Part shown: piece after piece, positions 15,172 to 23,137 of the stretch
Layout: each line of letters starts with the position of its first letter
Position numbering within the stretch: position 1 is the first letter of the stretch
Origin: Syntrophorhabdaceae bacterium
Lineage (GTDB): Bacteria; Desulfobacterota; Syntrophorhabdia; Syntrophorhabdales; Syntrophorhabdaceae
Length of the DNA: 35,575 nt
Assembly (NCBI GenBank): GCA_028713955.1
Contig: JAQTNJ010000011.1
Coordinates: forward strand, 1 to 35,575
Reading direction: 5' to 3'
Made by a program: the position numbers and the translations under genes
The notes under the pieces: generated by a model
Databases searched by the model: none
Told to the model about the DNA's origin: nothing
The model's input: only the letters and a program-made list of their open reading frames with translations

Positions 15172-17961
15172 CTAAATTTTTATCACCCTGACCCGTACTG
15201 CCGTTTCGAGATTGAGGCTTAGCTGGTCGGAATGTTTAAGGTCTATTTCAAGGAGATTATCGAAATTTGTCCCTTTGCCCTTAGCAATAGGCATTCCCTT
15301 TGCCCAATGGCCGGCGCAGGCGGCGATTGAGCACGTTTGTGGATGCTGGCCCTGCATTGTCTTCAAGGTTCCCGTTACCCTCCTGCCTGTTACCGTCTCA
15401 ACCACAATCGAATCACCACTTTTAAGACCCTTTGCCGTTGCGGTGTCTTCATTCATACATATGTGGTAAGTATAGGGATTCATCATGCTTGCCTCATCAA
15501 TCCAGGGCTGCTCCATGGTAGCAGAGCCTGTATGAAGCACATCGCGGTACGAGAAGCAGTAAAGATCATATTCCGGGTCGTCTACTTTGTGTATTGAACA
15601 AGGTGTCCACGAAATGCACGGGGTGTACTGCGTGTAGTCAACGTCAAGCCCTATTCGATCAGTTATTACTTTCATTTTTTCCTTCATATCTATCAAAAAC
15701 TCGAGATAGATAGGCACTCTGCAGTCAACGAAATATCTCCAGTAGGCTTCCTCCACCTTTTTTTGCCACTTGATAAAACCATGTTCCCGAAAGTAATCCA
15801 AGCCATGTTTCTCACCAAACCAGAACTTCAGAGACCTGTCTGCCAGACTCTCTTCGGTAAATATTTCGTCTGGTTTCAAGGCGTGTTTCTCATCAAAATC
15901 AAAAAAGTCATTCATTGATTTGTTTAGTATTGCCCTCATCCCCATTCTGTCAAAAAGCTCCCAGACAACCGGCAAAAAGCTTCTCCGTTCCTTTTCCGGC
16001 TCTACTACGGGTAGCACAGTATGGAAACACCAGTCGCCCATGCCGTAAGGATAGTTAAAATTCTGTCCCTTTCCTTCGGTCCAGCTCAACATTTCCAGGT
16101 AAGAGCAGTCAGGTAACACAATATCGGCAAAACCTTCTGTAAGCTCTGTATTAAAAAGTTCCACTACCACGATAAATGGTATCTTCTTAAGGCTATTCTC
16201 TATGGCCTCCCAGCTTCCAACACTAAGCGGAGTATTACACCCCCAGCTTAACATCATCTCGAACCTATAGGGCAGGTTGATCTTTTGCCATATTTCATCC
16301 TGATCGCTTGCCCCGAATACTCCTGGGTCAAAACCAATGCCAAAGATATCTTTCAATTGGGCATTGCCTGTCATTGCAGGATCCTTGAGGGGCCATGGCC
16401 CGCATGACTTAAATTCTTCTACCTTTATCATCCTTTCCGGCAGACGGGCCAGTTCGTATGCAATATCCCGGGTAACAACAGATCCTGACTCCACAATTAA
16501 TCTGCCTTCTTTATCACGCACTGTTTCTAGTATTACTCTTCCGGTTAATCCATCAAATGTGTTCTTAACCTCGTTGATACGATGGGGCGGGTGTAACATG
16601 GCTGGCCCGAAATAATCGGTCTGCAGAAATCCATCGACCCCCATGTACGGTGAAAAAGCGAACCTGCCTGTTTCGGGATATCCAAGACACCGTGGCGGCC
16701 ATCCAAGGGTACCTCCATACACGTCAGCGGATCCGACAATCCCGTTGAGGAGCCCTATGGCGAAACAGGTCATTAAGGAGTTTTCGTGACCCTCGCCTCC
16801 ACGAAAAAGCACAGCGGATACCGGTCTCATGGGGACTTCATGTCCATCCAACATAACAGTGCTCCCCACTCTTGCTGCCTCGGCAAATTCCTTAGCTATA
16901 ATTCGGATTTTCTCTGCCGGCACAGTTGATACCTTTGATGCCATTTCAGGTGTATACTGCTTGAGGTGCTCTTTTACACGCTCAAAAACAGGACAGCAGA
17001 CAATACCATTTACCTTATACTCTCCTTCCAGCGCATAATTCACTGCACAAGCTGCCCGATAATTCGGAATCTCGCGATAATCGTGGGGTACGGCCCTTTC
17101 CTCGTCCTGATCCCAGACCAAACATCTCTTTGTTTCTTTGTCTCTTACGTATCTCCCGTCAGGCCCTATGAGGTACGGCGCATTGGTTTTTGCTTTTAGA
17201 AACACCTTATCTATAATACCCAGCTCATTTACAATGATATTGCACATGGCAAGAGCTATTGCCCCGTCAGTGCCAGGGATGACGGGCACCCATTCTGATG
17301 CTTTCCCTCCGGCATAATTGCATTGGGGATCAAAAATAACGAATTTCCCCCCTCTATCCCGGCACTCTGCAGCAAGCCTGGTGGATATTCCTGATGAATG
17401 ACCTGCCGCGGTGCCTTTGCTGGCGCCAAAATAGATAATATAGTTACAATTATCATAATCCGGTACTATTGACCATGAGCTATTTATCATACCGGCGACT
17501 GCGTGCGCTCCAGCCCCACAGTGAAGTCCTCCCCCTCCTACCCAGATATTTTTCATTCCCGCGTCAAATAAAGGCTTTAGGCCAAAGGAAGAGAAAAAAG
17601 TCCTTAGTACTGAAGTCTGTGCCAGTAATTTTCCGGGCTCTTCCCGGAGTATTTTTCCGAGACGGCTGGCTATTTCGGTCAGCGCTTCTTCCCAGGATAC
17701 TTCCTTCCACTTCGGATCTGCATGCAACCCTTTTTCGGGATTGGTTCGCTTTAGGGGCATATTGAGTCGGTTTGGATCGTAGAGCACCTGAAGAGCTGAG
17801 AGTCCTTTAGCACATAACCCTCCCCTTGCACCCATATCAGAATCAGGATTTCCTTCTATCTGGGTGGCTACACCGTTGATACGGTGAACTCTCACGGCAC
17901 AGCCACCGTAGCACCTGCCACACATGCTCGTTATCCATGTATCATCTTGTTGGATGTTCAT
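15172..17961 (-). CDS. padB: Molybdopterin oxidoreductase catalytic subunit, phenylacetyl-CoA:acceptor oxidoreductase-like (PadB)
   Basis: This 929-residue DMSO-reductase-family subunit has an N-terminal [4Fe-4S] motif from Cys14, Cys17, Cys21 and Cys50. The molybdenum-bis-guanine-dinucleotide domains follow, and Cys148 in GGGGLHCGAGAHAV is a possible metal ligand. The C-terminal cofactor-capping domain includes MNPYTYHICMNEDTATAKGL. There is no twin-arginine signal, so the active site faces the cytoplasm. That excludes most periplasmic arsenate, polysulfide or nitrate enzymes and fits a CoA-ester substrate. PadBCD oxidises phenylacetyl-CoA to phenylglyoxylate in denitrifiers. The downstream genes keep the order B-C-D-E-F-G-I, which supports an arylacetyl-CoA oxidase. 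The gene follows the TRAP permease by 55 bp. The tungsten/molybdenum choice and the exact ring substituent are unknown. Confidence 0.8.
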   Translation of the reverse strand: MNIQQDDTWITSMCGRCYGGCAVRVHRINGVATQIEGNPDSDMGARGGLCAKGLSALQVLYDPNRLNMPLKRTNPEKGLHADPKWKEVSWEEALTEIASRLGKILREEPGKLLAQTSVLRTFFSSFGLKPLFDAGMKNIWVGGGGLHCGAGAHAVAGMINSSWSIVPDYDNCNYIIYFGASKGTAAGHSSGISTRLAAECRDRGGKFVIFDPQCNYAGGKASEWVPVIPGTDGAIALAMCNIIVNELGIIDKVFLKAKTNAPYLIGPDGRYVRDKETKRCLVWDQDEERAVPHDYREIPNYRAACAVNYALEGEYKVNGIVCCPVFERVKEHLKQYTPEMASKVSTVPAEKIRIIAKEFAEAARVGSTVMLDGHEVPMRPVSAVLFRGGEGHENSLMTCFAIGLLNGIVGSADVYGGTLGWPPRCLGYPETGRFAFSPYMGVDGFLQTDYFGPAMLHPPHRINEVKNTFDGLTGRVILETVRDKEGRLIVESGSVVTRDIAYELARLPERMIKVEEFKSCGPWPLKDPAMTGNAQLKDIFGIGFDPGVFGASDQDEIWQKINLPYRFEMMLSWGCNTPLSVGSWEAIENSLKKIPFIVVVELFNTELTEGFADIVLPDCSYLEMLSWTEGKGQNFNYPYGMGDWCFHTVLPVVEPEKERRSFLPVVWELFDRMGMRAILNKSMNDFFDFDEKHALKPDEIFTEESLADRSLKFWFGEKHGLDYFREHGFIKWQKKVEEAYWRYFVDCRVPIYLEFLIDMKEKMKVITDRIGLDVDYTQYTPCISWTPCSIHKVDDPEYDLYCFSYRDVLHTGSATMEQPWIDEASMMNPYTYHICMNEDTATAKGLKSGDSIVVETVTGRRVTGTLKTMQGQHPQTCSIAACAGHWAKGMPIAKGKGTNFDNLLEIDLKHSDQLSLNLETAVRVRVIKI

Positions 17962-18016
17962 CGTTTTACCCCTCTAATCTTTATCTCTTTGAAATATATT
18001 CAACTTCCAATGTCCC

Positions 18017-19933
18017 TTAACTCCTTGATAGTAAACTGTCAACAGACCTTCTTGTATGCAACATGATCCCGAAGAGAATTATAATGAATCCTATAACGTC
18101 AAACCATCCGCTGACCTTTGTTGTCGGTGCAAATACCAGTGTTCCTCCGGTTATGAAGAACAGCCTCTCTACAAAAGTAAGTCTTTTTGCTAAGAAACCT
18201 TCGAATCCTATGGCAATAGCAATAACACCCGTTGTTGCAGTGATTATGGAGAGGATTATGGTACTCCATGATCCGTCCAGTAGCAATCCGGGGTTATAGA
18301 CAAAAACAAAAGGGACTACGTAGCTCACAAAGGCTAAGCGCATGGCAATGTAGCCTGTCTTCATAGGGTCCCCTTTGGATATACTGGCAGCTACATAAGC
18401 TGCTACAGCAACAGGCGGTGTGATGAAGGACATTATACCCCAGTAAAAAACGAAGAGATGGGCAGCCATGGGAGCTACACCGGCTTTCACCATTGCCGGA
18501 GCCACAAGGATAGCAAGCACAAGGTAACATGGTACCGACGACATGCCCATCCCGAGTATAAATGAACTTACTGCCGTCAGCAGAAGGAGAAAAAACAAAT
18601 TTCCCCCGGCGAGATTAACAAGCATGCTCGAAAGCTTGAAACCAAACCCGCTCGTGTCTATGGAACCAATGACGATTCCTGCCGAGGCACAGGCCATTGC
18701 AGGTACGAGAAGGTCCTTTGCCGTACTTTCCATAATCTCAATAAACCATACAACCCACCCTTTCAGGTTTTTCCTCGTCTCTTTTTTTCTTTGGAAATCT
18801 ATGATCGTCACCACAATGGCAGAAAGAGCTGCATAAAGACCACAGTGCTGAACAGGGAGGTGCAGCCAGACAAGAGCATAAATGAGAACGAAGACGGGGA
18901 TCACATAAAACCATTTATCTTTCAGAACTTTCTTAATGGAGGGCAATTGATCAGCAGGTAACCCGTGCAGCCTCATCTTGGCCGAATGAAAATGTACCTG
19001 TGTGAAAAGAGCTAAGTAGTAAAGCAGCGCAGGAAAGATCGCTGCGATACAGACAGAGACATAGGGAACCCCGAGCACCTCTGCTATCATGAATGCGACT
19101 ATCCCCATCACCGGCGGCATAATCTGTGCGCCGTTACTGGCGCAACATTCAACTGCGCCTGCAACATTCGCTGAAAAACCGTTCTGTTTCATTAAGGGTA
19201 TTGTAATTGTTCCGGTGGTAACAACATTAGCAACCGTTGCACCCTCCAATGTCCCCAAAAGGGAGCTGCCAACTATGGCGGCTTTTGCAGGACCGCCGGT
19301 CCATCTGCCTGTAAGGGCAAAGGCAAAGTCTGTTATAAAGCTTGCCGCACCGGAACTTTTAAGAATTGCTCCGAAGAACATAAATGCAACAACTATGGTA
19401 AATGCAACTGAAACGGGTAATCCAAATATTCCGTTAGGGCTGAAATAAAATAGAGTGGTAATTCTTTGGAGACTGAAAGAAAAAGTTGCCAACGGACCCG
19501 GAAGGTAAGATCCAACCAGAAGATGTGCGACGAAAAAGGCAGCGATAATTGCCATAGTGGTATTAACCATTCTTCTCGTAGCTTCTAAAATGGCTATCAC
19601 GAGCATAAAACACATTACAATCTCAATATTGGTCGAAATGCCGCTCGTGAGCGCCTCTTCCCTCAGCTCAGGAAAAAATACAATATAGAATGTACTCACC
19701 AGGCTCAAGATAATAAACAGAAGGTCATGCCAACAAGTTTTATCCTCTGACATTCCTTTTTTTATAGGGTACGTCATGAAAACCATGGTTAACACCAGCC
19801 CAAGAATAAAGCTGAAATAACTAACTGCCGATATGTGCAGCCCGAATGTTTCGAAAACATTTGTCATGTATAATGCTGCGGATATGCTTATAACAATGGA
19901 AATTAATGTGATAAACGCTTTTTTGTTCATCAT
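18017..19933 (-). CDS. Fused TRAP transporter permease 1 (DctQM type)
   Basis: A 638-residue membrane protein in which the small (DctQ, about four helices) and large (DctM, about twelve helices) TRAP subunits are one chain, followed by extra hydrophobic C-terminal helices. The large-subunit signatures are clear: GSSLLGTLEGATVANVVTTG, CCASNGAQIMPPVMGIVAF, FILGMGMSSVPCY and YWGIMSFITPPVAVAAYVAA. TRAP permeases use an ion gradient to import organic acids delivered by a periplasmic binding protein. The TAXI binding protein gene lies 58 bp upstream, and the pad genes follow. Two ATGs in tandem occur at the start; the second (19930) is better spaced from the AGGGG, so the N-terminus is uncertain by one residue. 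Confidence 0.92.
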   Translation of the reverse strand: MMNKKAFITLISIVISISAALYMTNVFETFGLHISAVSYFSFILGLVLTMVFMTYPIKKGMSEDKTCWHDLLFIILSLVSTFYIVFFPELREEALTSGISTNIEIVMCFMLVIAILEATRRMVNTTMAIIAAFFVAHLLVGSYLPGPLATFSFSLQRITTLFYFSPNGIFGLPVSVAFTIVVAFMFFGAILKSSGAASFITDFAFALTGRWTGGPAKAAIVGSSLLGTLEGATVANVVTTGTITIPLMKQNGFSANVAGAVECCASNGAQIMPPVMGIVAFMIAEVLGVPYVSVCIAAIFPALLYYLALFTQVHFHSAKMRLHGLPADQLPSIKKVLKDKWFYVIPVFVLIYALVWLHLPVQHCGLYAALSAIVVTIIDFQRKKETRKNLKGWVVWFIEIMESTAKDLLVPAMACASAGIVIGSIDTSGFGFKLSSMLVNLAGGNLFFLLLLTAVSSFILGMGMSSVPCYLVLAILVAPAMVKAGVAPMAAHLFVFYWGIMSFITPPVAVAAYVAASISKGDPMKTGYIAMRLAFVSYVVPFVFVYNPGLLLDGSWSTIILSIITATTGVIAIAIGFEGFLAKRLTFVERLFFITGGTLVFAPTTKVSGWFDVIGFIIILFGIMLHTRRSVDSLLSRS

Positions 19934-19991
19934 TCCCCTATCCCACCCTTTTTATTGCTGTTTATACTACACGCAACATATTCATCAGCGT

Positions 19992-21035
19992 TTATCTTTT
20001 AGCTCCAATCTCAGCGAGAAGCTTGTTTTGGCGTTCATCCAGTTCCTTTGTCCAGACCCCTATCTCCTTATAGTACTTTATTGCTCCTGGGTGATAAGGC
20101 ATGTAGTTTATCCTCTTCACGGACTCGGTGCTGAAATATTTTGCCCCCGAATGGTAGGTCTTAAATTCATCGAAATGAGTCCAGACAGCCTTTGTTAGTT
20201 CATAGACAAATCTGTCGGGAAGATCTCCGTTCCCGCAAACGATGGAGGAGAATGCCGAAACGGTGACGTCCTTCGGCATGGTTTTATATGTCCCGCCCGG
20301 TATCTTCATCGGAAACATGTAGGGTACGTTTTTCACCATCTTTTTCATATGTTCATCATCTACATTGACAATTTTCATCGGATGCGTCGCTGCAAGCTCT
20401 GCCCACTTAGCGGAGGGATGGGGTGTGGGATCGATGAAGAAATCAACTTTGCCGACGATCAGCGCCTCTATCGCTTCAGTAACGGTATCATGTGGCAAAG
20501 AAGCCTTAAGATCTTCAGCCTTCATGCCGTATGCTTGCAGGGTTTCTTTAAAAAAAGTCCGGCAGATAGGAGAAGCGCGACCACCTATATGACCTGCCTT
20601 GCCCTTTAAATCCGAAGGAGAATTTATGCCCTTGCCTTCCAGCGTGGTAATGGTGTACCCCAAGGGGAAATCCTGCAGTATAACCCTCACGTTTAACCGG
20701 CCTGTTTTCTTGAAATTACCTATCCCCCGGACACAGTCGGAGCCCACATCAGGGGTTATAAAACCAAATTGTATTTCGTTCCTGTGGAGTAGCCGTGCTG
20801 TTTCTTCGGCCCCGGATGTCTTTGAGGGTATACCCGCAATTCCCAGATATTTCTCGGAGATCGCACCTATCCCGCCTGCGATAGCGTAATACACAGACCC
20901 TGTTCCCGATCCTATCGCATACGTCTTCGGCCAGTCTTTATCAGGTTTTGGTTTTTCTGGTGCAGCCCCTAAGAAGAGGAAACCAATCACAAAAATTAAA
21001 CACACGTTGATAAAAGTACAACTCACCTTTTTCAT
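19992..21035 (-). CDS. TAXI-family TRAP solute-binding protein 1
   Basis: The 347-residue periplasmic receptor begins with a signal peptide (basic MKK, then a hydrophobic VCLIFVIGFLFLGAA stretch). The ligand-binding fold follows, with YAIGSGTGSVYYAIAGGIGAISEKY, the glycine-rich opening of the TAXI family. Later features are TARLLHRNEIQFGFITPDVG, SDLKGKAGHIGGRASP and the C-terminal YHPGAIKYYKEIGVW. It should present a carboxylate to the permease encoded next. It is the first gene after the sigma-54 promoter at 21079-21093, so uptake and catabolism share one switch. The ligand is not readable; an aryl acetate or hydroxybenzoate is plausible. Confidence 0.9.
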   Translation of the reverse strand: MKKVSCTFINVCLIFVIGFLFLGAAPEKPKPDKDWPKTYAIGSGTGSVYYAIAGGIGAISEKYLGIAGIPSKTSGAEETARLLHRNEIQFGFITPDVGSDCVRGIGNFKKTGRLNVRVILQDFPLGYTITTLEGKGINSPSDLKGKAGHIGGRASPICRTFFKETLQAYGMKAEDLKASLPHDTVTEAIEALIVGKVDFFIDPTPHPSAKWAELAATHPMKIVNVDDEHMKKMVKNVPYMFPMKIPGGTYKTMPKDVTVSAFSSIVCGNGDLPDRFVYELTKAVWTHFDEFKTYHSGAKYFSTESVKRINYMPYHPGAIKYYKEIGVWTKELDERQNKLLAEIGAKR

Positions 21036-21078
21036 AATAACCCCCTTAAATTGGTTTATGTATTATTATAGACTACAG

Positions 21079-21093
21079 GCAAATTTTGTGCCA
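21079..21093 (-). promoter_or_regulatory. Sigma-54 promoter (-24/-12) of the TAXI-TRAP-pad-hcr operon
   Basis: On the minus strand the bases read TGGCACAAAATTTGC, an exact TGGCAC-N5-TTGC consensus. The expected start site is near 21067, about 32 bp before the ATG at 21035. A sigma-54 activator is encoded divergently from 21209, which makes a functional pair very likely. Confidence 0.9.
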
Positions 21094-21098
21094 TTCGG

Positions 21099-21138
21099 TT
21101 TTAAGCGAATTTTAGGGCAAAATGCTTAAAATTTGCTT
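21099..21138. promoter_or_regulatory. Inverted repeats between the divergent promoters, candidate activator site
   Basis: TTTTAAGC at 21099-21106 mirrors GCTTAAAA at 21124-21131. A second overlapping pair, AAGCGAATTT (21103-21112) and AAATTTGCTT (21129-21138), matches at nine of ten positions. The site lies just upstream of the -24 element and overlaps the -35 of the regulator gene, so it could serve both activation and autoregulation. Confidence 0.5.
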
Positions 21139-21161
21139 GATTAATTAAAATAGTGTATGAT
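21133..21161 (+). promoter_or_regulatory. Sigma-70-type promoter of the sigma-54 activator gene
   Basis: TTGCTT at 21133-21138 and TATGAT at 21156-21161 are separated by 17 bp. The activator ATG is at 21209. A perfect 10-bp palindrome GGACATGTCC lies at 21179-21188, between promoter and start codon, and may be an operator. Confidence 0.55.
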
Positions 21162-21208
21162 TTTTTTGTACATAAAATGGACATGTCCTAAAATTGGAGG
21201 GTTTTATT

Positions 21209-22648
21209 ATGTTTTCACATGATTTAGTATCAGATATTTTTAGTGATTTAACAACCGGATATGAGTTTAATCCTGTTATTGGATGCGCTATACGATTCTT
21301 CTTACGTAACCCATATGAAAGTACGTTAATCATCGATAAAAATGGATGCGTCCAATATATGGAAAAAGCATCGGAAAGATTCCTTGGCCTGGAGCCGGGA
21401 GAAGCTAAGGGGATGGATGTTTCAAAGCTCATACCCGACTCAGCGCTCCCGTCTGTATTAAAGACAGGCAAACCAATTGTTGGAAGGATATTTGAAGTGA
21501 GGGGGGTCAAAAGAATAGGCGCTGTATATCCTTTAAAGATAAGAGGGGAAATCGTTGGGGGTCTTGGTAAGATAATATTCCAAAATCTTGTAGATGTTGA
21601 AAACATAAACAATGAAATACAGGTACTTAAAAAAGAGGTACAGCATTTCAAACAGAAAGAACAAAAAGAACATAGCTCAGTTTATACCTTTGACAACATA
21701 CTTGGGGAAAGCAAAACAATAAAAGAAGCTATTGAAACTGCAAAAAATATTTCCAACCTTAATATCGATGTCATGATTTTGGGGGAGAGCGGAACGGGTA
21801 AAGAGTTGTTTGCCCATAGCATTCATAGTGCCTCTGGCTTGAATAAACCATTTGTAAAAATAAACTGCCCCGCTATTCCATTTGAACTTGCAGAGTCAGA
21901 ACTTTTTGGGTACGAAAAAGGGGCATTCACCGGAGCACTGCCTTTCGGAAAGGAAGGCTATTTTGAAACGGCAAATAACGGAACAGCATTTTTGGATGAA
22001 ATCTCTACACTACCACTATCAATTCAGGCAAAACTTCTTCGAGTCCTGGAAGAAAGAGAGATAAAAAGATTAGGAAGTACGAAAGCAAAAACAATAAATT
22101 TCAGGGTTGTGTCAGCCACGAATATAGATTTGAAAAACCTCTTAAATGAAGGAAAGTTTCGACAGGACCTCTATTACAGGGTCGCAAAGGCTATTATTTA
22201 CATTCCTCCTTTGAGAGACAGAAGGGAAGATATACCCATTTATATTGATTACTTTATTAAAAAAATTTCCCAATCATTCAAAATGCAACCTAAGACCATA
22301 TCTGACAAGGCAATGGATATTCTTTATAATTATTACTGGCCGGGCAATGTGAGAGAATTAATAAACGTATTAGACCAAACCATCATTAAGGCATCAAACG
22401 ACAAAGAGATCAGAGCTGAACACCTGCCTTCTGATATTCCGGTACACGCGCAAAAACCGCACCATACTGAGGTGCCTGAAAACACGCACAGCATAAAACA
22501 GGAAATAACAGAGGCGGAGAGAAATCTCATCACGTCTGCCCTGAGGCAGACAAACGGAAACAAGAGAAAGGCGGCAATCCTTCTCTCCATGCCAAGGTCA
22601 ACCCTTTACGAGAAGATAAAGAGGCATAATATTCGTCCGGATTTATGA
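21209..22648 (+). CDS. Sigma-54-dependent transcriptional activator (PAS, AAA+, Fis HTH)
   Basis: The 479-residue regulator has a PAS-like sensing domain (about residues 25-130: STLIIDKNGCVQYMEKASER onward) and a coiled linker. The AAA+ domain has Walker A GESGTGKE, the sigma-54-contacting GAFTGA loop and Walker B GTAFLDE, and the C-terminal Fis-type helix-turn-helix is GNKRKAAILLSMPRSTLYEK. It remodels sigma-54 RNA polymerase at -24/-12 promoters. I start at the ATG at 21209, which has GGAGGG at 21196-21201, rather than the TTG fifteen bases earlier. It is transcribed away from the 14-gene operon, and the operon's sigma-54 promoter lies in the shared 173-bp intergenic region. The PAS domain probably senses the aromatic substrate or a metabolite; the ligand is unknown. 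Confidence 0.92.
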   Translation: MFSHDLVSDIFSDLTTGYEFNPVIGCAIRFFLRNPYESTLIIDKNGCVQYMEKASERFLGLEPGEAKGMDVSKLIPDSALPSVLKTGKPIVGRIFEVRGVKRIGAVYPLKIRGEIVGGLGKIIFQNLVDVENINNEIQVLKKEVQHFKQKEQKEHSSVYTFDNILGESKTIKEAIETAKNISNLNIDVMILGESGTGKELFAHSIHSASGLNKPFVKINCPAIPFELAESELFGYEKGAFTGALPFGKEGYFETANNGTAFLDEISTLPLSIQAKLLRVLEEREIKRLGSTKAKTINFRVVSATNIDLKNLLNEGKFRQDLYYRVAKAIIYIPPLRDRREDIPIYIDYFIKKISQSFKMQPKTISDKAMDILYNYYWPGNVRELINVLDQTIIKASNDKEIRAEHLPSDIPVHAQKPHHTEVPENTHSIKQEITEAERNLITSALRQTNGNKRKAAILLSMPRSTLYEKIKRHNIRPDL

Positions 22649-22663
22649 TTCGTACTCCAGGAA

Positions 22664-22687
22664 TTACCCGTACAGTACACTGACTGG
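22664..22687 (-). pseudogene. Relic of the last codons of a MacB-type ABC permease gene
   Basis: On the minus strand these bases read CCAGTCAGTG and onward, encoding PVSVLYG then TAA. They match the end of the permease gene at 29802-31025 (EPVSVLYG, TAG) at 21 of 22 bases over 22666-22687. No more of a permease is attached on either side. It sits directly against the 50-bp repeat copy that follows. Confidence 0.4.
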
Positions 22688-22690
22688 TAA

Positions 22691-22740
22691 ATATAATAAA
22701 GTGTAGCAAAAGGTGAATAAACTGGCAACATGGAACCGCG
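22691..22740 (+). repeat. 50-bp dispersed inverted repeat, copy A
   Basis: These 50 bases match the minus strand of 29615-29664 with one mismatch (C/G). The shared core begins ATATAATAAAGT and ends GGCAACATGGAACCGCG. Copies A and B face each other and bracket 22741-29614, the second catabolic module. Just outside copy A, CACTGACTGGTA (22679-22690) is a degenerate form of the palindromic TACCGACCGGTA found beside copy B. Confidence 0.85.
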
Positions 22741-22745
22741 GCCAA

Positions 22746-22806
22746 GTGACCTGTCCCCCAAAATTAGTACACCTTGAGAATAGAGGTTCTGTATAATACA
22801 GGATAC
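22746..22806. mobile_element. Probable IS3-group insertion-sequence end (scar)
   Basis: TGACCTGTCCCCCAAAATTA starts at 22747 and resembles the TGACCGCTCCCC stretch at 2113. It has the look of an IS3-group terminal repeat, and a hydrolase gene fragment begins a few bases later. No transposase is attached. The repeat copy A ends directly before it. Confidence 0.4.
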
Positions 22807-22812
22807 CGGTAA

Positions 22813-23073
22813 GAGAGGATCAGGGAATTGAAAGATCATCATCAGCAGAGAGGTGACGAGGTCATCTCCATACTGGAAGAAGGTAGTAAAAATGCCTATC
22901 AGGTGGCATCACAGATGACATGGAATATTGATTGTGACTCCTGGAATTCTTTTCCTGCTATGCAGAAATTTTTTGCTACCGGAGAGGCGATCGCTCATTT
23001 AAAATATCTTGAGGCAAAAGGGATGATAAGAAAGGAGATGCGAGAACAAAAGATAGTATACTCAATGGCATAA
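22813..23073 (+). pseudogene. C-terminal winged-helix relic of a metallo-beta-lactamase-fold hydrolase
   Basis: About 86 residues are open from after the TAA at 22810 to the TAA at 23071. They match the winged-helix tail that follows the catalytic domain in LACTB2-type hydrolases: DEVISILEEGSKNAYQVASQMTW, FPAMQKFFATGEAIAHLKYLEAKGMI, and REQKIVYSMA. The metallo-beta-lactamase domain with its HxHxDH motif is completely missing; IS-like sequence lies where it should be. A TTG at 22828 could start a short peptide, but function is unlikely. Confidence 0.7.
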
Positions 23074-23137
23074 ATCTTCCCAAAAAGACATAAGCTGCTC
23101 TGCCGTTACCAAAATAGGATTGGGAACTAAGGACACT

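Noticed and set aside
14447-15175. Plus-strand 242-residue frame
   Set aside because: It is antisense to the four-cluster ferredoxin gene and encodes no recognisable domain.
15172-17961. Arsenate, polysulfide or thiosulfate reductase catalytic subunit
   Set aside because: No twin-arginine signal is present, and the neighbours follow the pad order, so a cytoplasmic CoA-ester oxidoreductase fits better, though not proven.
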